Of a stretch of DNA of 64,000 nucleotides, positions 1-12,299 are shown piece after piece. The notes below the pieces were generated by a model that was not told the origin of the DNA, did no database searches, and was given only the letters and a program-made list of their open reading frames with translations. Source of the DNA: Sthenelais limicola (lineage: Eukaryota; Annelida; Polychaeta; Phyllodocida; Sigalionidae); the NCBI GenBank assembly GCA_942159475.1, contig OW804095.1:92331740-92395739 (forward strand). Reading direction: 5' to 3'. A program made the position numbers and the translations under genes. Position 1 is the stretch's first letter; each line of letters starts with the position of its first letter.

Positions 1-10
1 ATTATATATG

Positions 11-1479
11 TGGGCACTTCTCATGAAACGTCGACAAGGGCCCTATTTACATGTGAAAACAGAATATCAAAGTCTAAGCGTCATGTTTCTTTTAATTGAT
101 AGAATAGTTGTAGAACCATATAAAGTCAGATAGACATGACAGGGTATTTAATGTTTTTGAAATTTTGTAAAAATCTCAAATATTCCCCTAGGTATAAACA
201 TATAAATAGACTTCATTCAGGCAGAATAATATTATTTCGCCAAAAGGTGGATTATTACAGCCTTGTCAAGTATAAATTACAATAGTGTATTAGCAACGAT
301 TAAGAGAATCAGTAGAAATAATCTTCATATAATCTTTAAATTCATTTAGAAATGAGGAGGGTGTTTTCATGAATACATACATACCATTTGTAGGTTTATA
401 CGATCAAAATTGACAATGATATGACATAAACAAAAAGCATGAAAAACATAAAAATTGTAGTTAAATTTCTGGAATCGATCCCATACAATATGTATTGGTT
501 TGATTTCATTGGGATATGCAATTGGATAAAATAATGATGTACTTCATTCCGTCGTTCACTGTGTGAGCACAAATTATGTCATTGCTATAATTTTTATATC
601 ATTACAAAGAAAACAAATTCCTCTTTCAGGAAATGTATACTTTTCTATACTTTTCTCCCTTATTTGTGGCCCCAGTGTGCGTTAAAAGTACGCACAAATG
701 TACGCAGCGTGACGCGGAATGACGCATGATACGGGATGACGGCCTCAGAGTTAATAAGGCTCCAATATATTTTTTTCCAACAAAAGAATAATATGTAATA
801 CCATATTCGAAACACATAATATCCCTCATATATTTTGCCAAATTATCTATGCTCAAATTCGATTTGTTCCTTATTTATAGGCTGTTGAAATGCGTTCCCG
901 GGATGACGCTCATACTACACAAAATTCAATAACCCATCTCTGTTCAGCCATAAAATAACAAATAGAATAGAAATTTGTTCATGTTTCCTTTTTTTCCAAC
1001 ATCAAAATAAATACGGATTTATATCATTATTAATTTCTATCCCTACTATAAGTCACATTTCTCAGCCAGTACCAAGAATAAAACGTGATGCGGGATGATG
1101 CACCCCTTCCCCAGATGATAAAACTCCATAACTATTAGGATTCTCATTGTATTCTGATCATATTTGGTGATGGTGACCACCTACGACGACTTATTATGTA
1201 TCCACAAAGACAGACTTATTGAATGATATGTTTTTAAAAATAAACAGTATCATTTACTAATATTCATTGAAAAATTCTACTAAAAATCCAGATTATCAGG
1301 CATTTCGGGTCAAATAGAAGTAAATTCTCTCTGTTTTTGCTTCTATTCCGTGCCCATATGCGTCTAGCATTGAGCAAAACTGGATTCAGTCAGATACCAA
1401 GCTAATTTTTTTTCTAAGTGACTCATTATCATGAAATACAGGTATAGGAGCTCTGTCGACGTTTCATGAGAAGTGCCCA
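11..1479. mobile_element. Family A inverted-repeat element, 1.47 kb, non-autonomous
   Basis: The two ends (11-36 and 1454-1479) are perfect 26-bp inverted repeats beginning TGGGCACTTCTCATGAAACG. The interior is AT-rich and holds no convincing coding region; its longest minus-strand frame (626-856) resembles nothing I know. A diverged partial copy lies at 15127-15560, which supports a mobile family rather than a chance palindrome. I see no clear target-site duplication in the few flanking bases available on the left. The structure fits a non-autonomous DNA transposon; the superfamily is not assignable by eye. Confidence 0.75.
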
Positions 1480-1506
1480 TGTTCTATTACTGTTTTGCCA
1501 TTTTAG

Positions 1507-1645
1507 AGAAAAAGTAAAAAAAGTCAGTGAAAAAGTTATAAAAGTCAGTCATAAATGTCAGTTGTAAAGCCGAAAAAGTCAGTAAATAAGTTTTGTGAAG
1601 TAAAAAAGTCAGTCGTAGAGTTAAAAAAGTCAGTTATAAAGTTGT
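1507..1645. repeat. Degenerate tandem repeat with AAAAAGTCAGT core
   Basis: The motif AAAAAGTCAGT or close variants recurs about six times at irregular 17-30 base spacing. It lies directly beside the right end of the family A element. No coding meaning is likely. Confidence 0.7.
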
Positions 1646-1659
1646 ACATACCACAACTG

Positions 1660-1717
1660 CACCTCCACCACCTCCACCACCTCCACCACCTCCACCACCT
1701 CCACCACCTCCACCACT
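1660..1717 (+). repeat. (CACCTC)n-type microsatellite
   Basis: About six to seven repeats of a CACCACCTC-type unit. In one frame this reads as a His/Leu run, but that is a by-product of the repeat. Confidence 0.85.
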
Positions 1718-2699
1718 CTCAAGAGTTTAGGGTGTCACATGACCATTTGGTCCTCTAATGGGCAAACGTGCCCCAAGGGCATACCGGATATAGAGAGCCT
1801 TTACAGCTGTATACGGGTAATGGAAGGACATTGTCTGATACCCTTGGCAAGTAGTTGTATAGTGCTAGGTGCTATTTACATCTGTTTGTTATTCTATTAA
1901 CCTTTAATACATCAGGTCTTCTTACAAAAGCGTCAAGGAGGCCTTGACCCCCCCCTCCCCTCCTTGACTCACAAATGAGATAAAAAAGAAATTACTTTGG
2001 ATCGTAAGGAATGGGATTGGAAGCATTTCATCTCCCTACAGATACTTTAGCGCTCTATAGATGCTTCTCCATGGGGGAGAGGTTTGGTTGGTTAATGAGC
2101 TCCTAGAGAAGTTCTCCGAGGGGGAAAGTAATGTGCTCACATTAGAAACTCATAACTTCAGCTCAACTCAACCCCCATCCGAAGGTGAGACACCGTCTTG
2201 CACAAAACCCCAAGAACATTGATCTCAGAAATATAAACAATTACTCCATCAAATATTGATTTATGTATCTGTCCTGTTTTTGGAATAATTTGATTTAGTC
2301 ATGAGAAAAATTTATATAGATTTTAATTTGAACATTCTGAGCTGTATAGGTAAAAAAATTGAGAATTCTCATGCTTTGATCAGACCTGCATGATTTAAGA
2401 ATAGTGATGTTAACAGCTATTTTGTCTGGCATATCAAGTAACCGGTGAAAATCACGATACGCGACAAAATCGGAAATTATAGGCGGCGTGTATAGCTTGT
2501 AGATCAAGTTCTTTTGAGATACTAAGTAATATTTTAGATCAAAAGAACCGCAAATTCATCAGCATCATGGAGAATTTTCATTTATCCCGATCCATTTTGA
2601 TCTCGCAAGAGTACAGCTACTTTTGTATCACTATGTTTATTATTACCACATGTTAATTTGTGAGAGGAACATCTGTAGTGAATGCGATATGGTATACTT
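1718..2699. other. No recognisable feature
   Basis: Ordinary sequence with short C-rich runs near 1950 and no reading frame with recognisable similarity. Confidence 0.5.
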
Positions 2700-3030
2700 T
2701 ATTCTATGCTATTATTAAATTGTATTAAATACCCTCAACATGTCTATTTGACTGTCACAAAATCTCATGATTATAGGGCCATTATTTATACCTCCTTTTG
2801 CGATCGTTGCTAGGGAGGTATATTATTTAGATATATCTGAAAGAATACATCAGTCGCCGATATAATATCTGAAATAATGTTCGAATATTTATGCTCGTTA
2901 CACAAAAACTATTTGAGCCTTTTCCAAAATTTAAACTGCATTAAATGCCCCTACAGTCTTTTCGACTGTCCTACAATCTTATGATTATAGATTGATTGTT
3001 TGTACCTCTTTTCTTGATCGGCACAAGCAC
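2700..3030. repeat. Two diverged tandem copies, period about 213 bp
   Basis: The phrase around 2727-2818 (TATTAAATACC, then GACTGTC, ATGATTATAG, TACCTC) reappears around 2940-3028 in the same order with substitutions. This is an old tandem duplication with no coding content seen. Confidence 0.5.
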
Positions 3031-3371
3031 ACATGTTGATAAACATTCATGATGCAGTGATTAAAATTCAGCAGAGAAGACCTTTGGTAACTCAACAACA
3101 TTTTCTAGATTCTAAAGTTTACAAAATCTCGGAATAAAAATTCGGCCGAATAAAATTTCTTTGCCAAAATTCACTCCCGAAAACCTGAGGAATTATTTTA
3201 TTTCGGAGTTCAGGAATGTTTTTCAGGTTCTTAAAGGTATTTACTGATTACTGTTCTCACACCCTATGTGCACAAGCCAGTTATTAGCTTTCCACAGGAG
3301 GCTTACTGTAGCCTCCCATGGCCATCTTTCACCTTGGCCAAACGTAACCAGTTGCGCAGCTACAGGTGTGT

Positions 3372-3462
3372 TACTATAGCCGTCCATGGATGCTACAGGT
3401 AGCCGCCTATGGACGCTACATGTAGCCGCCCATGGACGCTGTGTGTAGCCGTCCATGGATGT
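3372..3462. repeat. Four-unit minisatellite, about 23 bp per unit
   Basis: Four consecutive units carry the core TAGCCGCCCATGGACGC with one or two changes each. A related phrase occurs near 5430-5500. Confidence 0.75.
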
Positions 3463-3479
3463 GTTGCATAGGGCGTCTT

Positions 3480-4804
3480 TTGAACACTCAATACAGCTAG
3501 GGGCATTCATAGCTACCTTTATTTTGGGTTAGGGGTGGGGACTAGGTATTTTACCTTCCTATGCCATTTAAAACATGTAACGATTTGCAATGCCATATTG
3601 AAGAAAGCAGATAACACAGAAATAATATTTTGTATTCCTCTTTATTGCAGTTGATATCAATATACACTATATAAATAGAATAAAAAGATAATATAATATA
3701 AGTATATGGTAAACAGTTACAAAAGAGAATCAGCCATATATATGATATACATACAAAGTAAACAACAAAAGAATCACTGATGTACTCATTTTCCTGCGGC
3801 ATATCATAATAATACGAACAGTACATGTATACTTGTCTAAGGGAATATAAAGTCTCACTCCCTAACTAATAAAATAGATAAAAATAATCATATTCATTAA
3901 TGACTATTTCCAATACATGTTCTTGATTTTTCGTCTATATTGATTGATATCCTGGCATCGATTCTGTTTCTGCAGTGGATAATATCACAAGAAGGGATCT
4001 GCAATATAACAATATAAATATCACAGTAAGATGACAGTGGTACTTAATTCAACTAAGGAGAATGTGTGGGTAATTAAATCTCTGATTTCACCCACAAAGT
4101 TGGCAGATGAAGAAAACAAGTTAATTACACACAATGTTGTGTGCAAAACATATATGTGCGAATCCACTATGAACATCTATGTTGTGTATTTCACACCTAC
4201 TAACACTTTCGCACATCCATTGAGCTAGCTATGTCAATGGGCAGGGGTGGGGGTGGTATCTTTTTAACACCTTAGAAAAGCTATAGCTGTTTTTGTTATT
4301 CATTCTGTGCACATAGGAGCACCACTGAGGGTGGGCGCACATTCCTACCTTAATGTGGAATGGTTTAGAATAGGCTTCCTGAGGGGGGGGGGGGGGGGGG
4401 ATTTCATTGAAGAAATAAGGATTACGCTGGATTTAATTAAACTGATTACTCTGAGGAAAGTAGGATGAATAAATATTAGCCGACTATTGGATACAAAGAT
4501 GAACATAGGCCTATATATACCATACTGCAGGGCCAGGATTGCCAGGATCATTACCCTATTACGAGGTCAGAAATCTAAAAATATCTGGGTACCATCCAAC
4601 CCATAAACTATAAGACATACTGAATAGGGTTCTTCATGATTTGCTATGGAAAATATACCCCCACACACCATGTTGAAATATAAAAAAAGAATGACACTCT
4701 GGTATGTTTTGATATGTCCACACAAACATGTATTTATGAATATTATATTTAATTAATCAAACCGCTACAGTCCTGCCCACTCTCCAGCTACCTCTTGAGC
4801 GGGC
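3480..4804. other. No gene; one 18-G run
   Basis: AT-rich DNA without recognisable coding potential. A homopolymer of 18 G lies at 4383-4400. Confidence 0.5.
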
Positions 4805-5416
4805 TCTTGAGATTAAATAAGCAAGATTGTCCATTAGGCGCTTCATGTAGCCACCTTAGGCCAATAGGCCATTTTGGGTGACAATTTGTACAGGTAATTT
4901 ACACATTTAGCATGACGGCCTTTTGTTAAGTTTCTACCATAGAACCTGTGCACTGTTAGATCGTTCGTTCTCCAATCTCTAAGGAAACTAATTACTTAGA
5001 AATCAGGATGATACTTACCATATATAAAGGGGTGATTCCCGATTTATGTGTAGTCTTGTGTATCAGCAGCAGGCTGCATTTTCATGATGATATTTGAAAA
5101 TATACGTTAGGTCACATGACAAATTATTTCCGGTGCCAAACATGTGTACAGATAGCCTGCCTTAACAGGCTTTGTGAAGTCTGTAATGGGACGCTTTATG
5201 TAGCCATTGTCCTCCTAAAATTGTTTGCTCATCCTTTATATACAAATATATAATAAATCATGGTCATATCAGCCTCAGATATAGCAATTATATATATATA
5301 TGTAATTGTCACTAATTTCGATACAGTTTACATTCTTTGTCATATTATTTTTCTCAATTAAAATAAGGTGGCTACATGAAGCGTCCAATGGACAACCTTG
5401 CTTGTTCAGTCTCAAG
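4805..5416. mobile_element. Inverted-repeat element, about 0.6 kb (MITE-like)
   Basis: Imperfect inverted repeats of about 54 bp lie at 4805-4858 and 5364-5416, sharing GCTTCATGTAGCCACCTTA. A third copy of the core (GACGCTTTATGTAGCCA) sits inside near 5188-5205. The interior is non-coding, with an AT dinucleotide stretch near 5290. It is likely a non-autonomous DNA element; the outermost boundary may extend further because the flanks are GC-rich and partly similar. Confidence 0.6.
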
Positions 5417-6220
5417 GGGGTTACAGGGTGTCCATAGGTGTGGATGCGCGGCTACCTGTAGCTGGAGCCTAGTTATCCACACCTACGGACCATCCATGGA
5501 ACAACTTGGCCGCCATCTGTGCACATAGGGGCATAGGCCTAAATATAGGACTAACTATCAGTGTGCTGTTCATTTAGTTATTTAAGTACATTTCGATCCT
5601 CAAAGTTTTCATCTATCACATTTCTAACACCAGTAATGTTTCGATGTGTCATAAGGCCTGCACATGCATTTGTAACAAGGCATGTGATTGGCGGAGGGAA
5701 TTTAGAGCACTAGGTCAAACGTGAACAATTGTGCGTGACAATTATTTGAAGCTCCTCCACTACAAGACAGCATGTCTTGACTCTCTAAGACATGACACAA
5801 GTCTTTTGTAGGGTTCCTCCACTAGGGAAATATTTGTCACTGACATTGTGCTAAGAAATAAATCCAGTCCGTCTGTGACACAACTTTAAAGCTTGAGACA
5901 AAAGGTTGAAGGGGAGGAGGTCCTTAACACATTGTCTTAACTGCGCACCCCACCCCAAGGGCTCCTGAGGGGGATGTCTAATTTTTCGTGTCGCTACCAA
6001 GAAACAACAATTGTCACTTGTCACTAAGACAATTCTTTTGTCGTTTGTCACTTAATTTCCGTAACAATGGCCCGTTTTTTCTCGGTAAGGACTAATAAGG
6101 TCTTTGTCGATTTGTCAGGCTAAGAAAGTGTTTTTGTCGTTTTTGTGTTTTTATTACGCTACAGGGCTTAATAAAAGTCCACATTTACATTTCGCCGAAA
6201 TCCTTCTCCTCAAGTCATAA
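5417..6220. other. No recognisable feature
   Basis: Mixed sequence with several short frames, none recognisable. TTGTCACT/TTGTCGTTTGTC phrases recur weakly between 5800 and 6150. Confidence 0.45.
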
Positions 6221-6549
6221 TATGCGATGCATTTCAGGAAAATGAGTCACAAGTCGCAAAATTGTTATTTTTCAAAGTGTTTTATTCACAAGGTGTATAT
6301 ATATGTTGGAATGTTTTCATTTTAACGCTTAACGCTATATTTTAGTTACATTACTAGTAATTAAATGTTCACCCAGAAATATTGCAAACTCTTTTTTCAA
6401 TACTAAATATATCATGCATAAAATATAGAAATACTTATTAGATGTTGGAATCATTGGAATCCGCTTGGTCTCATCTTTTCAAATATAGGATGGTATCTCA
6501 AAATCCATTTTTGCGACTTGTGCTCATTTTTCTGAAACACATCACATAT
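6221..6549. mobile_element. Family B inverted-repeat element, about 0.33 kb
   Basis: Ends at about 6222-6261 and 6509-6548 are inverted repeats that match at most of 40 positions, sharing AAAATGAG, CACAAGTCGCAAAA and a TTTCAG block. The interior is AT-rich and non-coding. Related copies are at 9552-9670 (one end only) and 26686-27458 (longer). It fits a MITE. Confidence 0.7.
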
Positions 6550-6708
6550 GAGTAAATTTGGTAAGATTCCTTTTGTCTTACTAGCTGGAAAGCAGCTTTA
6601 AATTGGTCCTATTGGATCCATGCCAGTTATGTGATCACCTAACACTCCTCGTCATCACCTCCGTGGTTAAAAACCTGTTATAGGAAGAGTAGAGGGTGCG
6701 TATGGCAG

Positions 6709-6790
6709 TGGGTCAGGGCGTCAGAATGTACAATTTGCATTTCGATGTATTCAGTAATATTTGCAAAATTATGCTGAAAATACAACTGCC
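6709..6790. repeat. Family C MITE fragment
   Basis: The terminus TGGGTCAGGGCGTCAGAATG followed by TACAATTTG matches the ends of the complete family C copy at 37423-37660. Only one end is present. Confidence 0.5.
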
Positions 6791-7061
6791 CTGCAAGAGG
6801 ATCCAGTCTTCGCTTGACATTACGAACTAGTGCCGCCCACAGACCGAGATTCTTCTGTTGTTCAAATCAAGCACTACCACTTGATGTTGCATATAAACCT
6901 GTGATACTCTGAGTTAAATAAAACTAACACCTTTCGTCTGGTTCGTCATCTTTTCGCGACACTTCGACTCGTGACCCCACGAATCTGCAGTCCACTACAC
7001 AGGCGACTTCACCCGTGTACCACTGCGCATTCCATTTATACGGTGCATTGTGGTGGTTTCT

Positions 7062-7476
7062 GGAACTTTCAACCCCTGGTCTTTTCCCACCTGGAACTTT
7101 CAACCCCTGGTCTTTTCCCCCCAGGTCTTTTCGACCCCTGGTCGTTTCAACCCCTGGTCGTTTCAACCCCAGGTCGTTTCAACCCCAGGTCGTTTCAACC
7201 CCTGGTCGTTTCAACCCCTGGTCATTTCAACCCCAGTTTCTTTAATAGAGGAATAATACGTATATGACGTTATCATAGACCAGAGTTTAGAACTGGATGC
7301 AATGCATCTTGTGGAGGTTTTCCCAAAAAATGTTATGTTTAGACAATTTTTAGACAATGTTTAGACAATTTCTCTATCACTTTAAAACCATGGGCCATAA
7401 TTTGTACTTAAAGGATTAAACCAAAGACCAGGGGTTGAAAGTTCCAGGTGGGAAAAGACCAGGGGTTGAAAGTTCC
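7062..7476. mobile_element. Fold-back element with perfect 54-bp arms and internal minisatellite
   Basis: Positions 7062-7115 and 7423-7476 are perfect 54-bp inverted repeats, each holding two copies of GGAACTTTCAACCCCTGGTC. Between 7115 and about 7235 the left arm runs on into a tandem minisatellite of 15-17 bp units (TTTCAACCCCTGGTCG). All three forward frames are open there because of the repeat, not because it encodes protein. No target duplication is evident. It may be a fold-back transposon or an inverted duplication of a minisatellite. Confidence 0.65.
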
Positions 7477-8439
7477 TGTTACCCATTGGGTTATATGAAC
7501 AGGCCAATTCTGAATTACATTTATTTGGTAGCATTTTTATAAAAAGCAAGTAAGATATTATCAACACTAGTATTATTTATTGTCTTCACCAATCCTCTAA
7601 AAAACTAATTTAAAGGTTCAAGATACGGTTCAACTTAACGGAACATATTTTTAGGTAATTGCGCCCATACATAACTTCATAAGGCCCATGACATGGACAC
7701 TTAACAAATATAAAGTTCTACCCTTTAATCCGGAATGTGTAAGCTATAATTTGGTACACACATGAATTTTAGAGCCAAACTTGAGATTTAATTTGTTCTT
7801 GTGACAAAGTTAGAATCACACATGTGATACATTGACAGATGCGGAAATTTGTTCACTACAACTTGAATAGATACAAATAGTTTTCATTAAGTTGTTATGA
7901 AATGGGAGAGAACTGATTACCACAAGGTCCTTATTTTTTCACAACTTCATTTGCTTTCAGAATCAGTTGTGAACATAATTTGTAAGAACTGACAGTTGAA
8001 CGAAAATATTCCTCACATTGTAAGGTCTGATAGTATATGGACGTTTACAGAACTCGTATACAAAATTTATCAGGATTCAATCGGAGGGATGTCTGGAAAC
8101 CTAATGTTTATGGGCCTTATTTGGTGACTCGAGCTATAGTATATATATCATTCATCCAGCTGATTACACAGAATTGACAACTTAATATGTAGATCTGCAG
8201 ATGTACATTGTCTGAACCTTTATTTCCACCTTTTCGTACATAAAAATTGATAATAGTAACCCCTACCTAAGTACTTGTCATAGACAGTTCTCCCAACAAA
8301 ACCCTCTACAAACTACTAATATCACTTCAAAAGTAATCCACGCCTGTCAGTGCTAGGTGCTGCCCTCTAGAGTCACCTATAAGATTTAAAATGACTGAAT
8401 TTATCTCCAATTTGCAGCTTTAGATGATTCTTCCGTATT
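7477..8439. other. No recognisable feature
   Basis: AT-rich DNA without recognisable coding potential or strong repeats. Confidence 0.5.
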
Positions 8440-8560
8440 TGGGTCAGATCGTCAGAACATTTCACTAAATTCTGCTAAATTAAGCTGAAAAATATAAATA
8501 CTAGGTATATCTGAATATATTTGGTAATGCGTTGATTCAAAGATCTCTTCGATTATGTTT
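8440..8560 (-). repeat. Family C MITE, partial copy
   Basis: It starts TGGGTCAGATCGTCAGAAC and continues through the family's conserved interior (sensor phrases AATTCTGCTAAATT, ATATCTGAATATATTTGG) in the orientation opposite to the 37423 copy. The far end is missing. Confidence 0.55.
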
Positions 8561-9551
8561 GTACTTTTTACCTTTTCTGTTACAGGGAGACGAATCAGAA
8601 CAGTCTTCTAGGGTTGCATAAGTGGACAAGTTCTAGGTTTGATCTTTGGTACCCCACTACACTAGGAAGTATGCCATATATATTTCAAATAGGCCTAAAC
8701 CTCCATCACAATATACATGCATTCTTGTTTTGTTGTTTTTTGTTTTTTGTATTCAACATTTTTATACAGCAAGACATGACTATTTCTCAAGACCAAAGCT
8801 CACAGCATCTGTAATGATATTCTGCCTGTTAATTGTAAGCTGCACATTACCTTTTTGAAATGTACATGTATAATGTTGTAACGAACCAAAAATTCACAAT
8901 TGTAAAAATGATAAATTAAGGGGAAACCTTCGTCCATACTGAAAATTCTTGCCTTACAAATTTTAAATTTGCATATCCTTCTCCAATAGTAGAAAATAAT
9001 TAAACCATGTCACCCATACCCTATCAGGAAACCAAGCACCCTTATCGAATGCCTCTAATGCCTCTGTTTGATAAAACTATACTTCTAAATAAATCGTTAA
9101 TTCATAATTTGGTATTCTCTATTTTCCTCTGGATATTTAATCATAACCTTGTAACATACTACAGGTTTAATTTCTATACCATTGTCTGTCTACATTCTTC
9201 CCCATAAGCAAACTATGGGATCAAAAGTTTAACATGATTTGAAAACAAACTTCAATTGTTACTTAATCAAAAGCCAAAACATTGTTATGGATTGTATTAA
9301 TACGATCCAAAAACGCATATTAAGCAAAATGAAATTGTTAAAGTCAAACTATAATACAAGTTAAAATTGGTTAAAACAACATATTTTCCTTACGATTTGG
9401 AGACATCTTTTAGAATCAAAATTTCTAAATCAAAATTTGGTAAAGGTTAACAAATTAGAGCCATTTACTATTTGATTATAATAGGGAGATGGTGGGAGAT
9501 ATTATTTCTCCCATCATCTTCCAATTATATGGCAGACAGTTACCATATGAT
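8561..9551. other. No recognisable feature
   Basis: AT-rich DNA; short open frames only. Confidence 0.5.
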
Positions 9552-9670
9552 TGTGATGTGTTACAGGAAAATGGTCACAAGTCGCAAAGAATGGATTTTG
9601 AGATACCATCATATTTGAAAGGATAAGATCAACCCGATTCCAATGATCTTAAACATCAATAACATCTTTT
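9552..9670 (-). repeat. Family B MITE, single-end fragment
   Basis: The block GATGTGTTACAGGAAAATGG, then CACAAGTCGCAAAG and ATTTTGAGATACCATC, is the reverse-complement counterpart of 6440-6549. The other end is absent. Confidence 0.6.
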
Positions 9671-11029
9671 TCATAAAGAGAAAGAGACAAAGGTTAGGGA
9701 TATTTCTTGATGATCAGTTACTATGGTAAAATTGCTAAATATAGTCAAATATACTCCTTAGGATAACCTCAGACTACATAGATATATGTAGGCACCCTGA
9801 TGTAAAGAAACATTAAGGTCCAAATGTTTACCTTTTACAATTCTGAGAGCCCTGTTTTGATTTTTTTAAGACGCTCAAAGTAGGTTCTAGGTCCAAGGTC
9901 ACCAAAGAAAAATCCTGTTTCCACGATGGGCAAAATAGATGCTTTAAAAATTTGCAATAATATTTTGCTCACTCATATTTTTCAATCCAATCGCGTTAAT
10001 TAGGTGCACGAATTATATATTTTTTCTCATAGCTAACAAAATAGTGGCGACTTTATTGAGGGCCATTTGAAGCCCTATGAGTACATGGCCCTAACATATG
10101 TAGTGTATCATCAGATATGTCATATTTCTTTAGATCTGACCGAAATAAACAGTGTGAATAAATTGTGACATTTTCTAGGCAATATAATCATATGATATAG
10201 TCAAAAGCAAAACATTCATATTAATAATGCTTCATGACGTTTTTATTTTTTAAGGCAGTTAGTAATTTAATTCATAATGCTAGAACCACATAAAGGTGAC
10301 ATAGGAAATCTGACCATCATTAAAGACCCTAAATTACAAAACATGTTAGGTGTATTGCGATAAATCCTCTGGCTTTTGACCTTTTCAGCATTGGGTTTGA
10401 CCTTTTCTTATGCCATTGAAATTTTGGGGGGCACATTCCCCCCCCCTGTCCCCCCCCCCCCTGTTCCGACGCCTCTGTATGGTAAATGGTGAACATAATG
10501 ACAATAGTACTTTTAGTTTTTGGCTGCTGCTAGAAATGTTCATTCATGTTGTGATTCATATGTCATAAGATTATACATAGAACAACAGTGTTATAAGTGA
10601 ATTAATCAGGGTATAAATGGGGACAAGAGTTTGTCCGTATAATTCTTAAATGTTTGTTACATAATTCATCAAAGACCGCAAAAGATAGAATGACACGGGT
10701 TAGTTAGATTTTATGTTATTTGATATTGATATTGAAAACTTTTATTGCTTACAGTTGTTGCCAATCAAAGGGGATCTCTCCGGCCATTTGGGAGGTTTTC
10801 AGCTCCTTTGTTCATCTCTTACAATTTCCTGATGTAGAGTAACAATATCATCTCAGTCATAGACTGTCGATGATTCTCTGTGCAAAAAGGTGTGCAATTG
10901 GATTTTTACTATCAACAGTTGGAGATTTGCAACATGGTGCAGTACAATTAAATTGAGAAGAAGGGTTCACTCGAAGATATACAACTACTATACAGTCTGA
11001 TTCATTTATTATTATATAAATGAGGTAAT
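9671..11029. other. No gene; C-rich runs at about 10440-10461
   Basis: AT-rich DNA with a near-continuous C tract at 10440-10461 and no recognisable frame. Confidence 0.5.
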
Positions 11030-11150
11030 CATGAAATAATCAGCGATAATCAGAGATAATCTAAAATGGTCAGGAATATTCAGAGAATAATCAAAGAATA
11101 ATCAGAGAATAGAGAATAATCAGAGAATAATCGGAGATGGTTGGGTTTAG
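11030..11150. repeat. Tandem repeat with AGAATAATC core
   Basis: The 11-base phrase AGAATAATCAG and variants (GATAATCAGAG) repeat about nine times. Low-complexity, non-coding. Confidence 0.7.
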
Positions 11151-11819
11151 ACTCAAGTAAAATAATCATCGTTCCAAATGTACAATGTTTTAATGGCCGT
11201 ACCATTACTTTATACATGTATATCATAAGAAGAGTATGTTGAGATAATTTGTCTTTTATTTTCGAAAACTGCCAACTTTTTTAGCTTAATAATCTTGTTA
11301 ATTTTGAAATGGGTTCTTTAAATTTTAGGGAGCTGTCGGTTTCTGTGCCTAGATATTTATATGTGACATCTTCCAGAGCTGTTCCATTTAAAGTCAATAC
11401 ATGACATGGTAGTGCTGCTAAGTCCTGTGATACTCATCTTGATCTGAGGGAGGGACAAGGAAATATTGTTTGGATTTTAGATTTTTCCAAATTCAGGGAT
11501 ATCTTAAATGTTACACCATTGCCCGCTCTGGTGGATCCAATGTATATAAATTAATTATCACTTCACCACAAGTGCCCAAGGTTTCAGAGAATAGGGCTTT
11601 AGCAGCTAAACACATGGGTTTTTTGTTATGTTGATGTGTGTGTGAGGGTGTATGTGTTGTTGATGCAAGTGAGTTGAGTCACCAGTACTGTAGATGACCT
11701 TTGGTTACTACCCCACAGAACTCGAGGGACTAGAATTTTGTGGTTACCCCTGCGGTTGTAAGTAGTATAATGCAAAGGTACCAAGTAGCAGGTACCTGCC
11801 ATAAATTACCATCACTTGC

Positions 11820-11890
11820 GCCAAGCTGAGATCTACTCCTCCTTGATAAAGGTTGTGTGTTGACCAAAATGTCGGAACCCCAATAAACCA
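11820..11890 (+). other. Retroelement-tail-like motif (TGATAAAGG ... CCAAAATGTCGG ... AATAAA)
   Basis: CTTGATAAAGG is followed after a short interval by CCAAAATGTCGG and CAATAAA. The same order of blocks occurs at 16290, 22075-22025 (minus), 46025-45970 (minus) and 55735. I read it as a recurring 3'-end signature of a retroelement, possibly Penelope-like, by analogy only. Confidence 0.3.
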
Positions 11891-12054
11891 AACCAAACTC
11901 AAATGACCCATGTTCTGTTCTCGCCTTGTTTTGGATTGAACAACCTTCCATCGAATCTACTAAAAAAGTTCCCCTCCCCCATCTGACCCCACCTTTCACC
12001 CCAATGGTCATGGTGATTTGTAGCTGAGTGCTTAAGAAAAGTGTGCCATCACCA

Positions 12055-12299
12055 AAATATATAATCGACATATCGATGACGATATTCCAGTGAGCCTTTT
12101 CCACGCCCGTCACGGCCACGCCCACTATGACGTCATAAAGGTTGTGCGACTAGTATATTCTATATCTATTGTGACGTCGCCAAACCCCACCTTCATATCA
12201 CTTCTCCACCCATTACCGCACTGTGCGGATGTGTATTTCCTTGTGAAATTTTTTCAATTTGTGGAGAGTTTTGAGTATTTATTCTCAATTTCCGTCATC
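12055..12299 (+). promoter_or_regulatory. DIRS-like element 1: left terminal region/promoter
   Basis: This non-coding stretch leads directly to the gag-like ATG at 12300. It contains ATCGAT, GATATTCC, two CCACGCC boxes, a TGACGTCA palindrome (12128-12135), a second TGACGTCG (12172) and CGCACTGTGCG near 12218. The same boxes occur in the same order on the minus strand at 55545-55300, upstream of the second DIRS-like element. That conservation supports a terminal repeat carrying the promoter. The CRE-type sites suggest bZIP (CREB/ATF) input, which is inference. Confidence 0.6.

Noticed and set aside
1660..1717. Histidine-rich metal-binding peptide
   Set aside because: Simple CACCTC repeat; no flanking coding signal.
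6971..7267. Overlapping Pro/Phe-rich open frames in three registers
   Set aside because: They come from the 15-17 bp minisatellite, whose unit lacks stops in every frame; not genes.
11730..12125. 131-aa minus-strand frame overlapping the DIRS terminus
   Set aside because: It spans two unrelated repeats and the promoter region of the element; no recognisable domain.
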